Assembly (NCBI GenBank): GCA_020722945.1
Contig: DYJV01000066.1
Span: forward strand, 1-12,288
Length of the DNA stretch: 12,288 nt
Reading direction: 5' to 3'
DNA from: Candidatus Methylomirabilis sp.
GTDB taxonomy: Bacteria > DYJV01
Positions within the stretch are counted from its first letter, which is position 1; every line of letters begins with the position of its first letter. Positions 1-6,887 of the stretch are shown here, piece after piece. The position numbers and the translations under genes were made by a program. The notes beneath the pieces were generated by a model that had not been told where the DNA came from, made no database searches, and saw nothing but the letters and a program-made list of their open reading frames with translations.

Positions 1-1
1 A

Positions 2-79
2 TTTAAAGAAATTTTTCAGATAGGGATAGAATTTTCCAAAACCAAGCGTCAGATAATAGGGTGGAATTGTGAGTTATGA
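2..79 (+). CDS. C-terminal tail of an AAA-ATPase-like / PD-(D/E)XK (DUF1703-type) protein, partial
   Basis: An open frame runs in from the left edge and ends at TGA 77-79, giving 25 residues that include IFQIGIEFSKTKRQIIGW. The pattern I-x-x-I-G-I-x-F-S-x-x-x-R-x-I-x-x-W is the typical last strand and tail of the PD-(D/E)XK nuclease-like domain (DUF1703) found at the end of AAA-ATPase-like proteins that occur in many copies in anaerobe genomes. The tail encoded at the right edge of this window (minus strand) has the same arrangement, which strengthens the call. The catalytic part and ATPase domain would lie outside the window. The stop codon sits inside the first unit of a heptamer repeat that continues downstream. 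The assignment rests on a short tail and is tentative. Confidence 0.6.
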   Translation, partial: FKEIFQIGIEFSKTKRQIIGWNCEL

Positions 80-106
80 ATTATGAATACCTTTGCGTCT
101 TTGCGA
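67..106. repeat. Heptamer repeat (xxTGAAT family) followed by an octamer tandem repeat
   Basis: Read on the plus strand, TGTGAGT, TATGAAT and TATGAAT follow each other in a 7-base register from 68 to 88, overlapping the stop codon of the upstream partial gene. Immediately after, CTTTGCGT (91-98) and CTTTGCGA (99-106) form an octamer tandem pair. Read on the opposite strand, the heptamers at 12075-12130 belong to the same family (units such as GGTGAAT and GATGAAT). The CTTTGCGT word also recurs at 11938-11945, next to the right-hand repeats. I see no coding function; this looks like an interspersed repeat. Confidence 0.6.
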
Positions 107-132
107 GAGATATAATAATTTCAAGAGATAAA

Positions 133-231
133 ATGACAAATATTGATTTTAAAGAAAAAGCTAAATCTCTTATTGACAGTCTCAAAAGTATCAGTGTAAA
201 AAAAAGAAAAACTTTTGCACCTCTACAATAG
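133..231 (+). CDS. Possible 32-residue small ORF, unrecognised
   Basis: ATG 133 opens a 32-codon frame ending at TAG 229-231. It encodes a lysine-rich, probably helical peptide beginning MTNIDFKEKAKSLIDSLKSI. The purine-rich AAGAGA at 123-128 could act as a weak ribosome binding site, and TATAAT at 111-116 is a possible -10 box, but I see no matching -35. It may be the surviving N-terminus of a decayed gene, since it lies in a repeat-rich gap behind a nuclease tail. I do not recognise a family and do not infer a function. Confidence 0.2.
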   Translation: MTNIDFKEKAKSLIDSLKSISVKKRKTFAPLQ

Positions 232-265
232 ATATAATCTTCCTAAAAAAAAATGAAAAAGTGTT

Positions 266-285
266 CTTGTCTTTCGGAAGACAGG
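266..285. other. Small hairpin upstream of the promoter at 295
   Basis: TGTCTT (268-273) and AAGACA (278-283) form a perfect 6-bp stem around the loop TCGG; one G-T and one C-G pair extend it to 266-285. There is no T-run directly after it on the plus strand. On the minus strand a T-rich stretch begins a few bases beyond it, so it could be a weak minus-strand terminator. A similar string (TGTTCTT followed by TTTCGGA) occurs at 11739-11761. Confidence 0.3.
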
Positions 286-294
286 TCAACTTTC

Positions 295-323
295 TTGACA
301 TATTCCGACTATCTCTTTAAAAT
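295..323 (+). promoter_or_regulatory. Sigma70-type promoter of the small-ORF/membrane-protein pair
   Basis: A consensus -35 box TTGACA (295-300) is followed by exactly 17 bases and the -10 box TAAAAT (318-323). Transcription would start near 330, leaving a leader of about 38 bases before the ATG at 369. This is the best-matching promoter I see in the window. No operator is obvious next to it. Confidence 0.65.
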
Positions 324-368
324 TTTGTGTCAATCTGATAAATAAAAATAAATAAAGAGGCTTGACAA

Positions 369-446
369 ATGGATGAGATAAATTTTAATATAAAGGGATT
401 TTCAAAAGCAGATAAAAAACAGGGCAAGAGGAGAGTAGTTAAATGA
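369..446 (+). CDS. 25-residue small ORF translationally coupled to the next gene
   Basis: ATG 369 is preceded by AAAGAGG (354-360) at a good Shine-Dalgarno distance and opens a 25-codon frame ending at TGA 444-446. The product begins MDEINFNIKGFSKADKKQGK and ends in a basic RRVVK stretch. Its stop overlaps the start of the next ORF as ATGA (443-446), the usual geometry for translational coupling, and both lie behind the strong promoter at 295-323. It could be a real microprotein or only a leader that delivers ribosomes to the next gene. No family is recognised. The support is the SD, promoter and overlap rather than sequence similarity. Confidence 0.45.
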   Translation: MDEINFNIKGFSKADKKQGKRRVVK

Positions 447-751
447 ATAACTATAAAAATGAGGTAAAATTGTCACCATTTGGTCGTTTGTTTAGATTCT
501 TTGGAGCGTGGTTTGGCTTTACAGGTCTTTATGCAATGTTTTCAGTCTGCCCGTTTTGTGGCCGGCAAGGATGCCCTGTGGGAATGGTAACAGCGGGGAG
601 TGTGGGAGCTTTTCTTGCTCTTTGTTTACAAGATTGGAAGAAGCTTTTTTTATACATTAAGCAAAACTTTAGGAAAAAAGATTATAAATCCTCACTTTGC
701 AATAGAGAGATAAGTCAAAGCAACTCAGATACGAATCATCTTCTAAAATGA
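443..751 (+). CDS. Small Cys-rich membrane protein with a CPFCGxxGCPVG motif, unknown function
   Basis: This 102-residue protein has two hydrophobic segments, at about residues 16-37 and 46-66. They flank a hydrophilic turn that carries C36, C39 and C44 in the form CPFCGRQGCPVG. Further cysteines are at C61 (end of the second segment) and C86. The C-terminal 35 residues are basic and polar. The CxxC-x4-C arrangement between two membrane segments suggests a redox disulfide or a bound metal or Fe-S centre at the membrane surface; that is inference. The start at 443 overlaps the stop of the 25-codon ORF, with AGAGGAG (427-433) as a plausible ribosome binding site. Its last 16 bases overlap convergently with the end of the plsB-like gene. 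I have an impression of similar CPFCG-x2-GCPVG small proteins in deltaproteobacteria-like genomes but cannot name a family. Confidence 0.65.
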   Translation: MNNYKNEVKLSPFGRLFRFFGAWFGFTGLYAMFSVCPFCGRQGCPVGMVTAGSVGAFLALCLQDWKKLFLYIKQNFRKKDYKSSLCNREISQSNSDTNHLLK

Positions 752-2142
752 GCAACCCTATTGGCATATTGCTCCAAAAGCATAGGTTCTATAATGTCAT
801 ACTCCTCAAATCCTACCTCTGCAATTATCCCCTTTTTGATAAAGATATCTATCCCTATTTTTATCTCCCTTTCTATAATCTTCAAAAATCTATAATCACC
901 CTTTGTTACAGGGAAGAATCTATTTAGTATATACTCCCTTACCTCTGAAATGTTAAATGTGTCTTTAGCTATGCTTGTCAAAATATATGCAAGTCTGTAA
1001 GTTGGAGTAATGACAATTTTGTTTGAAATTGTTTTCATTAAATTTTTTGCAATAGATGGAATTGCGTCATTATTGTCAGGAGTAAAGGGGATAGGATTGG
1101 ATATATTAATGAATATTGTAGCGTCTTTAACATTTTTGTAAATTCTGTTTAACTCTAAATTTTGAGTAATGATGTCCTTTTCTGATATATTTTTCCCTTT
1201 GAGGCTCTCAACGAGCTCTCTATCTTCTGGGACTACTGTATATGAAATAGAGATTGGAATAAAAAAGATAGTTTGATTACTATCTTTTGAGAAGGAGATG
1301 CTCTCTTTTAAAAATCCGTATTTGGGTGGGAGTATCTTCCCATCTCTTGACCTTGTCCCCTCCATATAAAATAGAAAAGGTTCATTTTTTTCCCACAAAA
1401 AATAATTATAATATTTGAATACAAGACTGTAAATAGGGTTGCTGAGCCATTTGACATTACCATGAATATAATCTCTCTGTAATTTGTAACAGTTAAACTT
1501 TGGAAGAATATCTTTTGACACACCTCTATATAAATTAGCACCTGCAACAATAACAGGCTGAAATATATTGGCTTTGTTGAGTGCAATGCACAGTGGTAGG
1601 TGGTCAGAGTTGGATATATGGTTGGGCAGTAGAAAAATTGGATATTTACCTTGTAATTTAATGATTTTTTTTATGCTTTCGTGGCTATTTTCTGTTATTT
1701 TTATATATTTGAATGTATCTGAAAATAGAAATTTTGCTAACTCTTTGAATATAACTGTGAAAAAAGGGTCAAAATCAGCAGCCATATCTTCTGTATAATA
1801 TTTGGCAAGGTATTCTATTATCTGTTCTGAATCGTTGAGCTGGGATAACTCTTCTAAATTTTTTTTATAACTATCTGCTATCTTCTTATATTTGGGGGCA
1901 GAGAAAATCTTTATCTGCTTTTGCAAATAAAATTTCTGCATTAATTTACACTCTTCAGCTACTATTTTCTTTTTTAGGCTGTTTTGATTGTAGTGAGTGA
2001 TAATTTTGTTGAAGACTGTGTTGATAGCTGTTGAGTGGTTTATCCTCTCTTTGTTGAGAAAGAAAAAGTTTGCAAATACCCTTGCTGGTCTTGAAGCTGT
2101 AAATTTTAGAATTATATTGAAACTCTCAAATAATTTTTTCAT
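736..2142 (-). CDS. PlsB-like glycerol-3-phosphate acyltransferase
   Basis: The 468-residue product is a membrane-associated glycerolipid acyltransferase, expected to acylate glycerol-3-phosphate (sn-1) in the first step of phospholipid synthesis. All four family motifs are visible: the catalytic H-x4-D as NHISNSD (H175, D180), the GANL region near 201, the phosphate-binding block EGTRSR (261-266) continuing to PPKYGFL (272-278), and IPISISYTVVPE (295-306). The EG(G/T)RSR...PPK form resembles PlsB more than PlsC, although the protein is far shorter than the roughly 800-residue E. coli PlsB and lacks much of its flanking sequence. I chose ATG 2142 because AGAGGA lies 6 bases upstream. The frame extends to an ATG at 2178, but that start has no good ribosome site. 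The gene is divergent from rpmH and overlaps the 102-residue membrane-protein gene tail to tail. Confidence 0.75.
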   Translation of the reverse strand: MKKLFESFNIILKFTASRPARVFANFFFLNKERINHSTAINTVFNKIITHYNQNSLKKKIVAEECKLMQKFYLQKQIKIFSAPKYKKIADSYKKNLEELSQLNDSEQIIEYLAKYYTEDMAADFDPFFTVIFKELAKFLFSDTFKYIKITENSHESIKKIIKLQGKYPIFLLPNHISNSDHLPLCIALNKANIFQPVIVAGANLYRGVSKDILPKFNCYKLQRDYIHGNVKWLSNPIYSLVFKYYNYFLWEKNEPFLFYMEGTRSRDGKILPPKYGFLKESISFSKDSNQTIFFIPISISYTVVPEDRELVESLKGKNISEKDIITQNLELNRIYKNVKDATIFINISNPIPFTPDNNDAIPSIAKNLMKTISNKIVITPTYRLAYILTSIAKDTFNISEVREYILNRFFPVTKGDYRFLKIIEREIKIGIDIFIKKGIIAEVGFEEYDIIEPMLLEQYANRVAHFRR

Positions 2143-2187
2143 AAAATATCCTCTATTAGAAGTAGAATTTTTTTTCAAGTCTAATTC

Positions 2188-2217
2188 TTGACATTTAAAA
2201 AAATTTATGGTTATTAG
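2188..2217 (+). promoter_or_regulatory. Candidate promoter of the rpmH operon
   Basis: A consensus -35 box TTGACA (2188-2193) is followed after 18 bases by TATTAG (2212-2217), a 4-of-6 match to the -10 box. Transcription would start about 50 bases before the rpmH ATG. This intergenic region separates rpmH from the divergent acyltransferase gene, and I see no DnaA boxes in it. Confidence 0.45.
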
Positions 2218-2275
2218 TTTACCTCAAAATGAAATAGTAACTAAATATTTTTTTGTTTTAAAAGGAGAAGCTATT

Positions 2276-2410
2276 ATGAAAAGAACTTACCAGCCGAGCA
2301 CTATAAGGAGAAAGAGGACGCACGGTTTTAGAAGCAGAATGCAATCAAGAACAGGGCAGTTGGTGCTCAATAGAAGAAGAGCTAAAGGCAGAAAAAGATT
2401 AGCTGTGTAA
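2276..2410 (+). CDS. rpmH: Ribosomal protein L34 (bL34)
   Basis: The 44-residue, very basic protein starts [20 protein letters not shown] and ends in a run of K and R. This is the whole bL34 protein at its usual length, a component of the large ribosomal subunit. The start is ATG 2276, with AAAGGAG (2262-2268) 7 bases upstream. The open frame reaches back to 2207, but that extension does not belong to the family. It is the first gene of the cluster, 29 bases before the annotated rnpA start. Confidence 0.97.
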   Translation: MKRTYQPSTIRRKRTHGFRSRMQSRTGQLVLNRRRAKGRKRLAV

Positions 2411-2439
2411 CCAATAATAAATTTTCAAAGAGAAACAGA

Positions 2440-2760
2440 TTGAGAAAAAGGAAAGATTTTCATGATGTTTACAGTAAAGGTGCTAAGTTTTACACAGAAA
2501 ATTTACTTGTTTTTATACTAAAAAATTTAATAGGAGTGCCACGCATAGGGATCACGGTTACCAAAAAATATGGTAAATCATTCAAACGAAATAGGATAAA
2601 AAGATTAATAAGAGAATTTTTCAGGTTGAATAAATCTCTTTTTAGAGAAGGATACGATTACTTATTTGTAGTAAAAAAAGAGTGTTGGCTGCAAAAATTG
2701 GATGACGTAGAACTGGAGCTTATAAAATTATTAAATAATGAAAAAATTTATAATTTTTAA
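2440..2760 (+). CDS. rnpA: Ribonuclease P protein component
   Basis: RnpA binds the RNase P RNA and helps it process the 5' ends of tRNA precursors. The 106-residue product shows the family pattern: an N-terminal [13 protein letters not shown], a central [12 protein letters not shown], and the signature RNR helix [13 protein letters not shown], followed by YDYLFVVKK. The first canonical start in frame is TTG 2440, with AAAGAG (2427-2432) as a ribosome site. The codons just before it read FSKRNRL, which also looks like the usual RnpA N-terminus, yet no ATG, GTG or TTG lies upstream before the stop at 2380-2382. The true start may therefore be a rare codon (ATT 2398 is one candidate), or the protein may simply be short at the N-terminus. 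Its 3' end overlaps yidD by 23 bases. Confidence 0.93.
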   Translation: MRKRKDFHDVYSKGAKFYTENLLVFILKNLIGVPRIGITVTKKYGKSFKRNRIKRLIREFFRLNKSLFREGYDYLFVVKKECWLQKLDDVELELIKLLNNEKIYNF

Positions 2761-2944
2761 TATTAAGTTATACAAAATTTTTATTTCTCCATTTTTAGGG
2801 AATAATTGCAGATTTTATCCATCATGTTCCCAATATGCCATAGATGCAATCACTAAATACGGCATATTCAAAGGGACATTCAAAGCTCTTATCCGTATCC
2901 TCAAATGTCATCCATTTCACCCTGGTGGCGTTGATCCAGCATAG
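2738..2944 (+). CDS. yidD: Membrane protein insertion efficiency factor YidD
   Basis: The 68-residue protein contains the family core [11 protein letters not shown] (three conserved positions of the C-x5-C type) and ends with [12 protein letters not shown], the diagnostic YidD tail. YidD is a small protein with an amphipathic N-terminal helix that associates with the inner membrane and assists YidC-dependent insertion. The gene starts inside the end of rnpA (23-base overlap) with no convincing ribosome site at the right distance, which suggests translational coupling to rnpA. yidC follows after 37 bases. Confidence 0.95.
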   Translation: MKKFIIFNIKLYKIFISPFLGNNCRFYPSCSQYAIDAITKYGIFKGTFKALIRILKCHPFHPGGVDPA

Positions 2945-2981
2945 TTAGTCAGTTATTTTTTTATTTGAAAGGAGTTTTTGT

Positions 2982-4649
2982 ATGGAAAAAAAGACTATTA
3001 TAGCTATTGTAGTGTCTGTTTTGATACTGATAGCTTATCAGGAGATATTTTTAAAAAGAGTTCTCAAAATGGAGCAGCCCCAGAAGGGTGGTTTAGGTAT
3101 TTTCCAATCTCAAAAAGTATCAGAAAAGCCTGAATCATCAGATAAAGATATTAATTCAGAGAAAAATGTCAAGGTTGAAGTTCCAGCTCCTGAAAGTAAA
3201 GAAAATAGTAAAAATGAATATATAAAAAATCCTGAAGATAAATTTTTTAATGTAGAGAACAACCTCTTCTATCTTACCTTTTCAAATAAGGGTGGTTCAA
3301 TAGCAAAATGTTTCTTAAAAAATTATTATGAAGATGTTTCTAAGAAGAGGAATGTGTCACTTTTTAGCAGATTGAAAGATTACCCTTTTTCAAACACGTT
3401 ATTAATCAATGATCAGATTGTTGATAAAGATATCGTTTATCAGTCAGATATATCCCAAGACTCTTTGATTAATGTTGATAAAGCTATAGATATTGTTTTT
3501 ACATATTCAAAAGATAATTTTTTATTGAAAAAGATTTATACTGTAGATCCTGACAAGTATGAGATAAAGTTGAGATATGAGTATAAAAATCTCGCTGATA
3601 CTCCTTTAAAGATAGAAAACACTACATATTTTTATAGGGAGAAGGTTGATAAAGAAGCAAAGTATCAATTTGAAGGGAGCTGTTTCCTTGTTGATGGTGT
3701 TTTGAAGGAAGTATCAGTCAAAGATATTGAGAAAAATAAAATTGAAAAGTATAATAAAAATGTTCAGTGGCTTGCGTATAGCGAAGTCTACTTTGTTTCT
3801 GTTCTCTTGAAAAAAGATATGTTTTTTGATGAAGCAAAAACATATCTGAAAGGGAATGATGTAATATTAGAGGGGAATAAAATAATTAACCTAAAAGTAA
3901 ATGAAGAGCTAACAGACACTAATTTTATCTATTTAGGTCCCAAAAAATACGATATATTAAAGAGTTATAATGCTGGGATAGAACGTTCTATCGATTATGG
4001 GATGTTTGATTTTCTTGCTAAACCACTTATGGTTACACTTAACTACTTCTATAAATATGTTCATAATTATGGGGTTGCAATTATACTTTTGACAATCCTC
4101 ATTAAGATCATTTTCTATCCATTGACACAGAAAAGTTATCAATCTATGAAAAAGATGAAAGATTTACAGCCTCATCTTGAGAAGATAAAACAGAAATACA
4201 AAGATGATAAAGCAAAATTAAATCAGGAGATAATGGAGCTTTACAAGCGTCAAAAAGTTAATCCTTTTGGTGGTTGTCTGCCGATACTTATTCAGATACC
4301 TGTATTTTTTGCACTTTATAAAGCTCTGCTAAATTCAATAGAGTTGAGACATGCACCTTTCCTTACATATCTGCCTATTATAGACAAACCGTGGCTTGTG
4401 GATTTATCAGTAAAGGATCCATATTATATTACCCCAATTCTTATGGGAGCTACTATGTTTATACAGCAAAAGATGACACCAACAGGGGGAGGTGATGCTT
4501 TACAAGAGAAAATAATGTATTTCATGCCTATTTTTATGACTTTCTTATTCCTGAATTTCCCATCAGGACTTGTAGTCTATTGGTTGGCAAACAATGTGTT
4601 ATCAATAATTCAACAATATATGGTAAACAAAAAACTTGATAAAAAGTAA
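2982..4649 (+). CDS. yidC: Membrane protein insertase YidC, Gram-negative type
   Basis: YidC inserts proteins into the inner membrane alone or with SecYEG. The 555-residue protein has an N-terminal membrane anchor (about residues 5-24), a charged linker, a periplasmic beta-rich domain (about 85-340), and the conserved five-helix core. The core contains GVAIILLTILIKIIFYPLT, a basic coiled-coil hairpin (about 384-425), NPFGGCLPILIQIPVFFALY (427-446) and the final FPSGLVVYWLANNVLSIIQQ. The large periplasmic domain marks a Gram-negative-type YidC. The position of the hydrophilic-groove arginine (E. coli R366) is K375 here, which keeps the positive charge. The start ATG 2982 is preceded by GAAAGGAG at ideal spacing. 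jag begins 18 bases after the stop. Confidence 0.96.
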   Translation: MEKKTIIAIVVSVLILIAYQEIFLKRVLKMEQPQKGGLGIFQSQKVSEKPESSDKDINSEKNVKVEVPAPESKENSKNEYIKNPEDKFFNVENNLFYLTFSNKGGSIAKCFLKNYYEDVSKKRNVSLFSRLKDYPFSNTLLINDQIVDKDIVYQSDISQDSLINVDKAIDIVFTYSKDNFLLKKIYTVDPDKYEIKLRYEYKNLADTPLKIENTTYFYREKVDKEAKYQFEGSCFLVDGVLKEVSVKDIEKNKIEKYNKNVQWLAYSEVYFVSVLLKKDMFFDEAKTYLKGNDVILEGNKIINLKVNEELTDTNFIYLGPKKYDILKSYNAGIERSIDYGMFDFLAKPLMVTLNYFYKYVHNYGVAIILLTILIKIIFYPLTQKSYQSMKKMKDLQPHLEKIKQKYKDDKAKLNQEIMELYKRQKVNPFGGCLPILIQIPVFFALYKALLNSIELRHAPFLTYLPIIDKPWLVDLSVKDPYYITPILMGATMFIQQKMTPTGGGDALQEKIMYFMPIFMTFLFLNFPSGLVVYWLANNVLSIIQQYMVNKKLDKK

Positions 4650-4667
4650 ATAGATGAGGTGAATATT

Positions 4668-5543
4668 ATGAATACAGGAATATTTGAAGGTAAAACATTG
4701 GAGGATGCTCTTGAAAAAGCATCTCTTGATCTTGGAATGAATATAAATGAGCTTCAGTATCAAATTATTGAAGAGGGTAGTAAAGGATTTTTTAAAGTAT
4801 TTTCAAAAAAGTTTAAAATAAAAGTGAATAACAGAAAGGAGAGTCATCTAAAAGGTGTAATGGATCAGATGTTTGCTACAGAAGATAAATTGTCTGATAC
4901 TGCCTCCACTCTTTCAACTAATTCTGTTGTTGATAGGAGAAATTATTCAAAGAAAGAGGAAATTGCTTCCTCTTCAGAGGTTATTAATCAAGAGAAAATA
5001 GATGCTTTTTCTCTGAGTGATTCATATGATGAAGGTGAGTATGAGGATAAGGACGATTATTCAGATGAGCATAGAGATGAGATCTGTGACGAAGAGTTAA
5101 TAGAGAAAACAAAGAAATTTCTTGCTGAGTTTTTTAAAATAATTGGAATTGAAGCAAGGTTGGACCATAGACAGAGTAAGGATAAAGTGATAATTCTTGT
5201 TTTTACTCAGGGTAGTTATGTAGAAACAGATAATTTTGAAGAATTTATATATGCTCTTAGGTATATCATAAGTAAAATCGCATCAATAAAATATAAAACA
5301 AATGTTAAGTTTGAGCTTGATATCAATGAATATATAAAGAAAAAAGTTGTAAAACTTAAACAGCTTGCAAAAGATATATCTGAAACAGTAGCCTCTGAAA
5401 AGAGGAGTATCAAATTAAGACCTATGTATTCAAATGAAAGAAGGATTATTCATATTACCTTGAAGAACAACAAAGATGTGAAAACCAAAAGTATTGGCAA
5501 TGGAGAGAAGAAGAGAGTTATTATTTCACCTGTCAATTTATAA
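4668..5543 (+). CDS. jag: Jag/KhpB-like RNA-binding protein with degenerate KH domain
   Basis: The 291-residue protein has three parts. Residues 3-53 are a Jag-N domain (EGKTLEDALEKASLDLG, then SKGFFKVFSKK). Residues 55-142 are a polar linker that is strongly acidic at 119-142. The C-terminus holds a KH-like region (145-215) and an R3H domain with R258-x3-H262 in NERRIIH. Jag proteins bind RNA and sit beside yidC in many bacteria. The usual GxxG loop of the KH domain (typically IGKRG before TLDALQYL) reads VETDN before FEEFIYALRYI here, so RNA contact through this domain is probably altered. The start is ATG 4668, with GAGGTGA (4656-4662) as the ribosome site; the in-frame GTG at 4659 lies inside that site. 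mnmE starts 2 bases after the stop. Confidence 0.9.
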   Translation: MNTGIFEGKTLEDALEKASLDLGMNINELQYQIIEEGSKGFFKVFSKKFKIKVNNRKESHLKGVMDQMFATEDKLSDTASTLSTNSVVDRRNYSKKEEIASSSEVINQEKIDAFSLSDSYDEGEYEDKDDYSDEHRDEICDEELIEKTKKFLAEFFKIIGIEARLDHRQSKDKVIILVFTQGSYVETDNFEEFIYALRYIISKIASIKYKTNVKFELDINEYIKKKVVKLKQLAKDISETVASEKRSIKLRPMYSNERRIIHITLKNNKDVKTKSIGNGEKKRVIISPVNL

Positions 5544-5545
5544 AT

Positions 5546-6886
5546 ATGTCTTTTGAAGATACGATCTGTGCAATTTCAACTCCAAAAGGGTTAGGAGGAA
5601 TCTCTGTTATCAGGGTAAGCGGCAGAGATTCTTTACTCCTCTTAAAAAAAATATTTACACCCCTCCCAATTTCTATAGATACCCACAAAGTATATTATGG
5701 CAATATCTTTAATAATTTTACAAATGAGATTATAGACGAGGTCATAACCTTCTTTATGAAAGCTCCTAAAAGTTTTACAAGAGAGGATGTTGTTGAGATA
5801 CAATGTCATGGTGGTTACCTAACTGCTGCAAAAATTATCGATACTTTATTAAAAAATGGTTGTCGTCTTGCTGATGCTGGGGAGTTTACAAAGAGAGCGT
5901 TCCTTAATGGGAGGATAGACCTTACTCAGGCAGAAGCTGTTGCTGATATTATCAATTCTAAGTCGGATGAACTCCTCAAAATAAGTGAGCAGCAGTTGAA
6001 GGGGAGTCTAAAAAGCAAGATAGATGATCTCAAAAATTCTCTCATTAATATCTTATCAAATATTGAGAGCAGCATAGATTTTGATGAGTATGCAGGAGAT
6101 GTTGACCTTCAATTTTTAAGCTCTGAATTGTCATCAGTTCAAAACAAAATAGAGAAACTTACTTTATCATATGATACAACCAAAAGCCTTTTTGAAGGGA
6201 TAAAAATAGTAATAGCAGGTATGCCTAATTCAGGTAAATCTTCACTATTAAATTATTTTTTAAAAAAAGATAGGGCTATTATAAGTGAGATTCCCGGGAC
6301 AACCAGAGACACAATTGAGGAGGATATTTTAGTAGATGGTATCATTGTCAAAGTGATTGATACAGCAGGTCTTAGAGAGACAGATGATACGATTGAAAAG
6401 ATGGGAATAGAGAGGTCTTTAGAGAAGATAGCTGAAGCAGATATAGTAATATACCTTGTTGATATGGTAAAGGGGGTGTCTGATTACGATAAAGTTATGA
6501 TTGATAGGCTTAGCAGTAAAAAGAAGAAGTTTTTAGTTGTAGGGAATAAATCTGACATTGCAGAAAAGTTTGAAAGTAGTGATTTGATAAAAGTCTCTAT
6601 AAAGGAGAGGATAAATCTTGAATGTATAGAGAAAGAGATACGCAGGTTACTAACTGCTGAAAATGATCTGAAACAGTTTGATGTTTTTGTTACCAATTTG
6701 AGGCATTACAATCTCTTAAAAGATGCTAAAAAATTTATCAATATGGTGAATTTTGAGAATCAATCTTTAGATATGGTTGCTTTTAATATAAATCAGGGTA
6801 TTAATTTGCTTGGTCAAATTACAGGTGAAGTAACTTCTGAGGATATACTTGATAATATTTTCAGAAACTTTTGTATAGGGAAGTGA
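5546..6886 (+). CDS. mnmE: tRNA-U34 5-carboxymethylaminomethyl modification GTPase MnmE
   Basis: MnmE works with MnmG to place the carboxymethylaminomethyl group on the wobble uridine of several tRNAs. The 446-residue length is normal. The N-terminal folate-binding domain starts with DTICAISTPKGLGGISVIRVSG. The GTPase domain shows G1 GMPNSGKS (225-232), G2 PGTTRD (250-255), G3 DTAG (272-275) and G4 NKSD (334-337). The protein ends in the catalytic CIGK motif. ATG 5546 lies 2 bases after the jag stop and has no strong ribosome site of its own, so it is probably read by coupling. mnmG is not adjacent: the next gene is convergent and its stop codon is only one base away from this one. Confidence 0.97.
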   Translation: MSFEDTICAISTPKGLGGISVIRVSGRDSLLLLKKIFTPLPISIDTHKVYYGNIFNNFTNEIIDEVITFFMKAPKSFTREDVVEIQCHGGYLTAAKIIDTLLKNGCRLADAGEFTKRAFLNGRIDLTQAEAVADIINSKSDELLKISEQQLKGSLKSKIDDLKNSLINILSNIESSIDFDEYAGDVDLQFLSSELSSVQNKIEKLTLSYDTTKSLFEGIKIVIAGMPNSGKSSLLNYFLKKDRAIISEIPGTTRDTIEEDILVDGIIVKVIDTAGLRETDDTIEKMGIERSLEKIAEADIVIYLVDMVKGVSDYDKVMIDRLSSKKKKFLVVGNKSDIAEKFESSDLIKVSIKERINLECIEKEIRRLLTAENDLKQFDVFVTNLRHYNLLKDAKKFINMVNFENQSLDMVAFNINQGINLLGQITGEVTSEDILDNIFRNFCIGK

Positions 6887-6887
6887 T

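Noticed and set aside
2207-2275. N-terminal extension of the rpmH frame
   Set aside because: bL34 is complete from ATG 2276, which has an ideal ribosome site; the extra 23 codons cover the leader and promoter region.
4659-4667. GTG 4659 as the start of jag
   Set aside because: It falls inside the Shine-Dalgarno GAGGTGA that serves ATG 4668, and the family N-terminus begins at MNTGIFEG.
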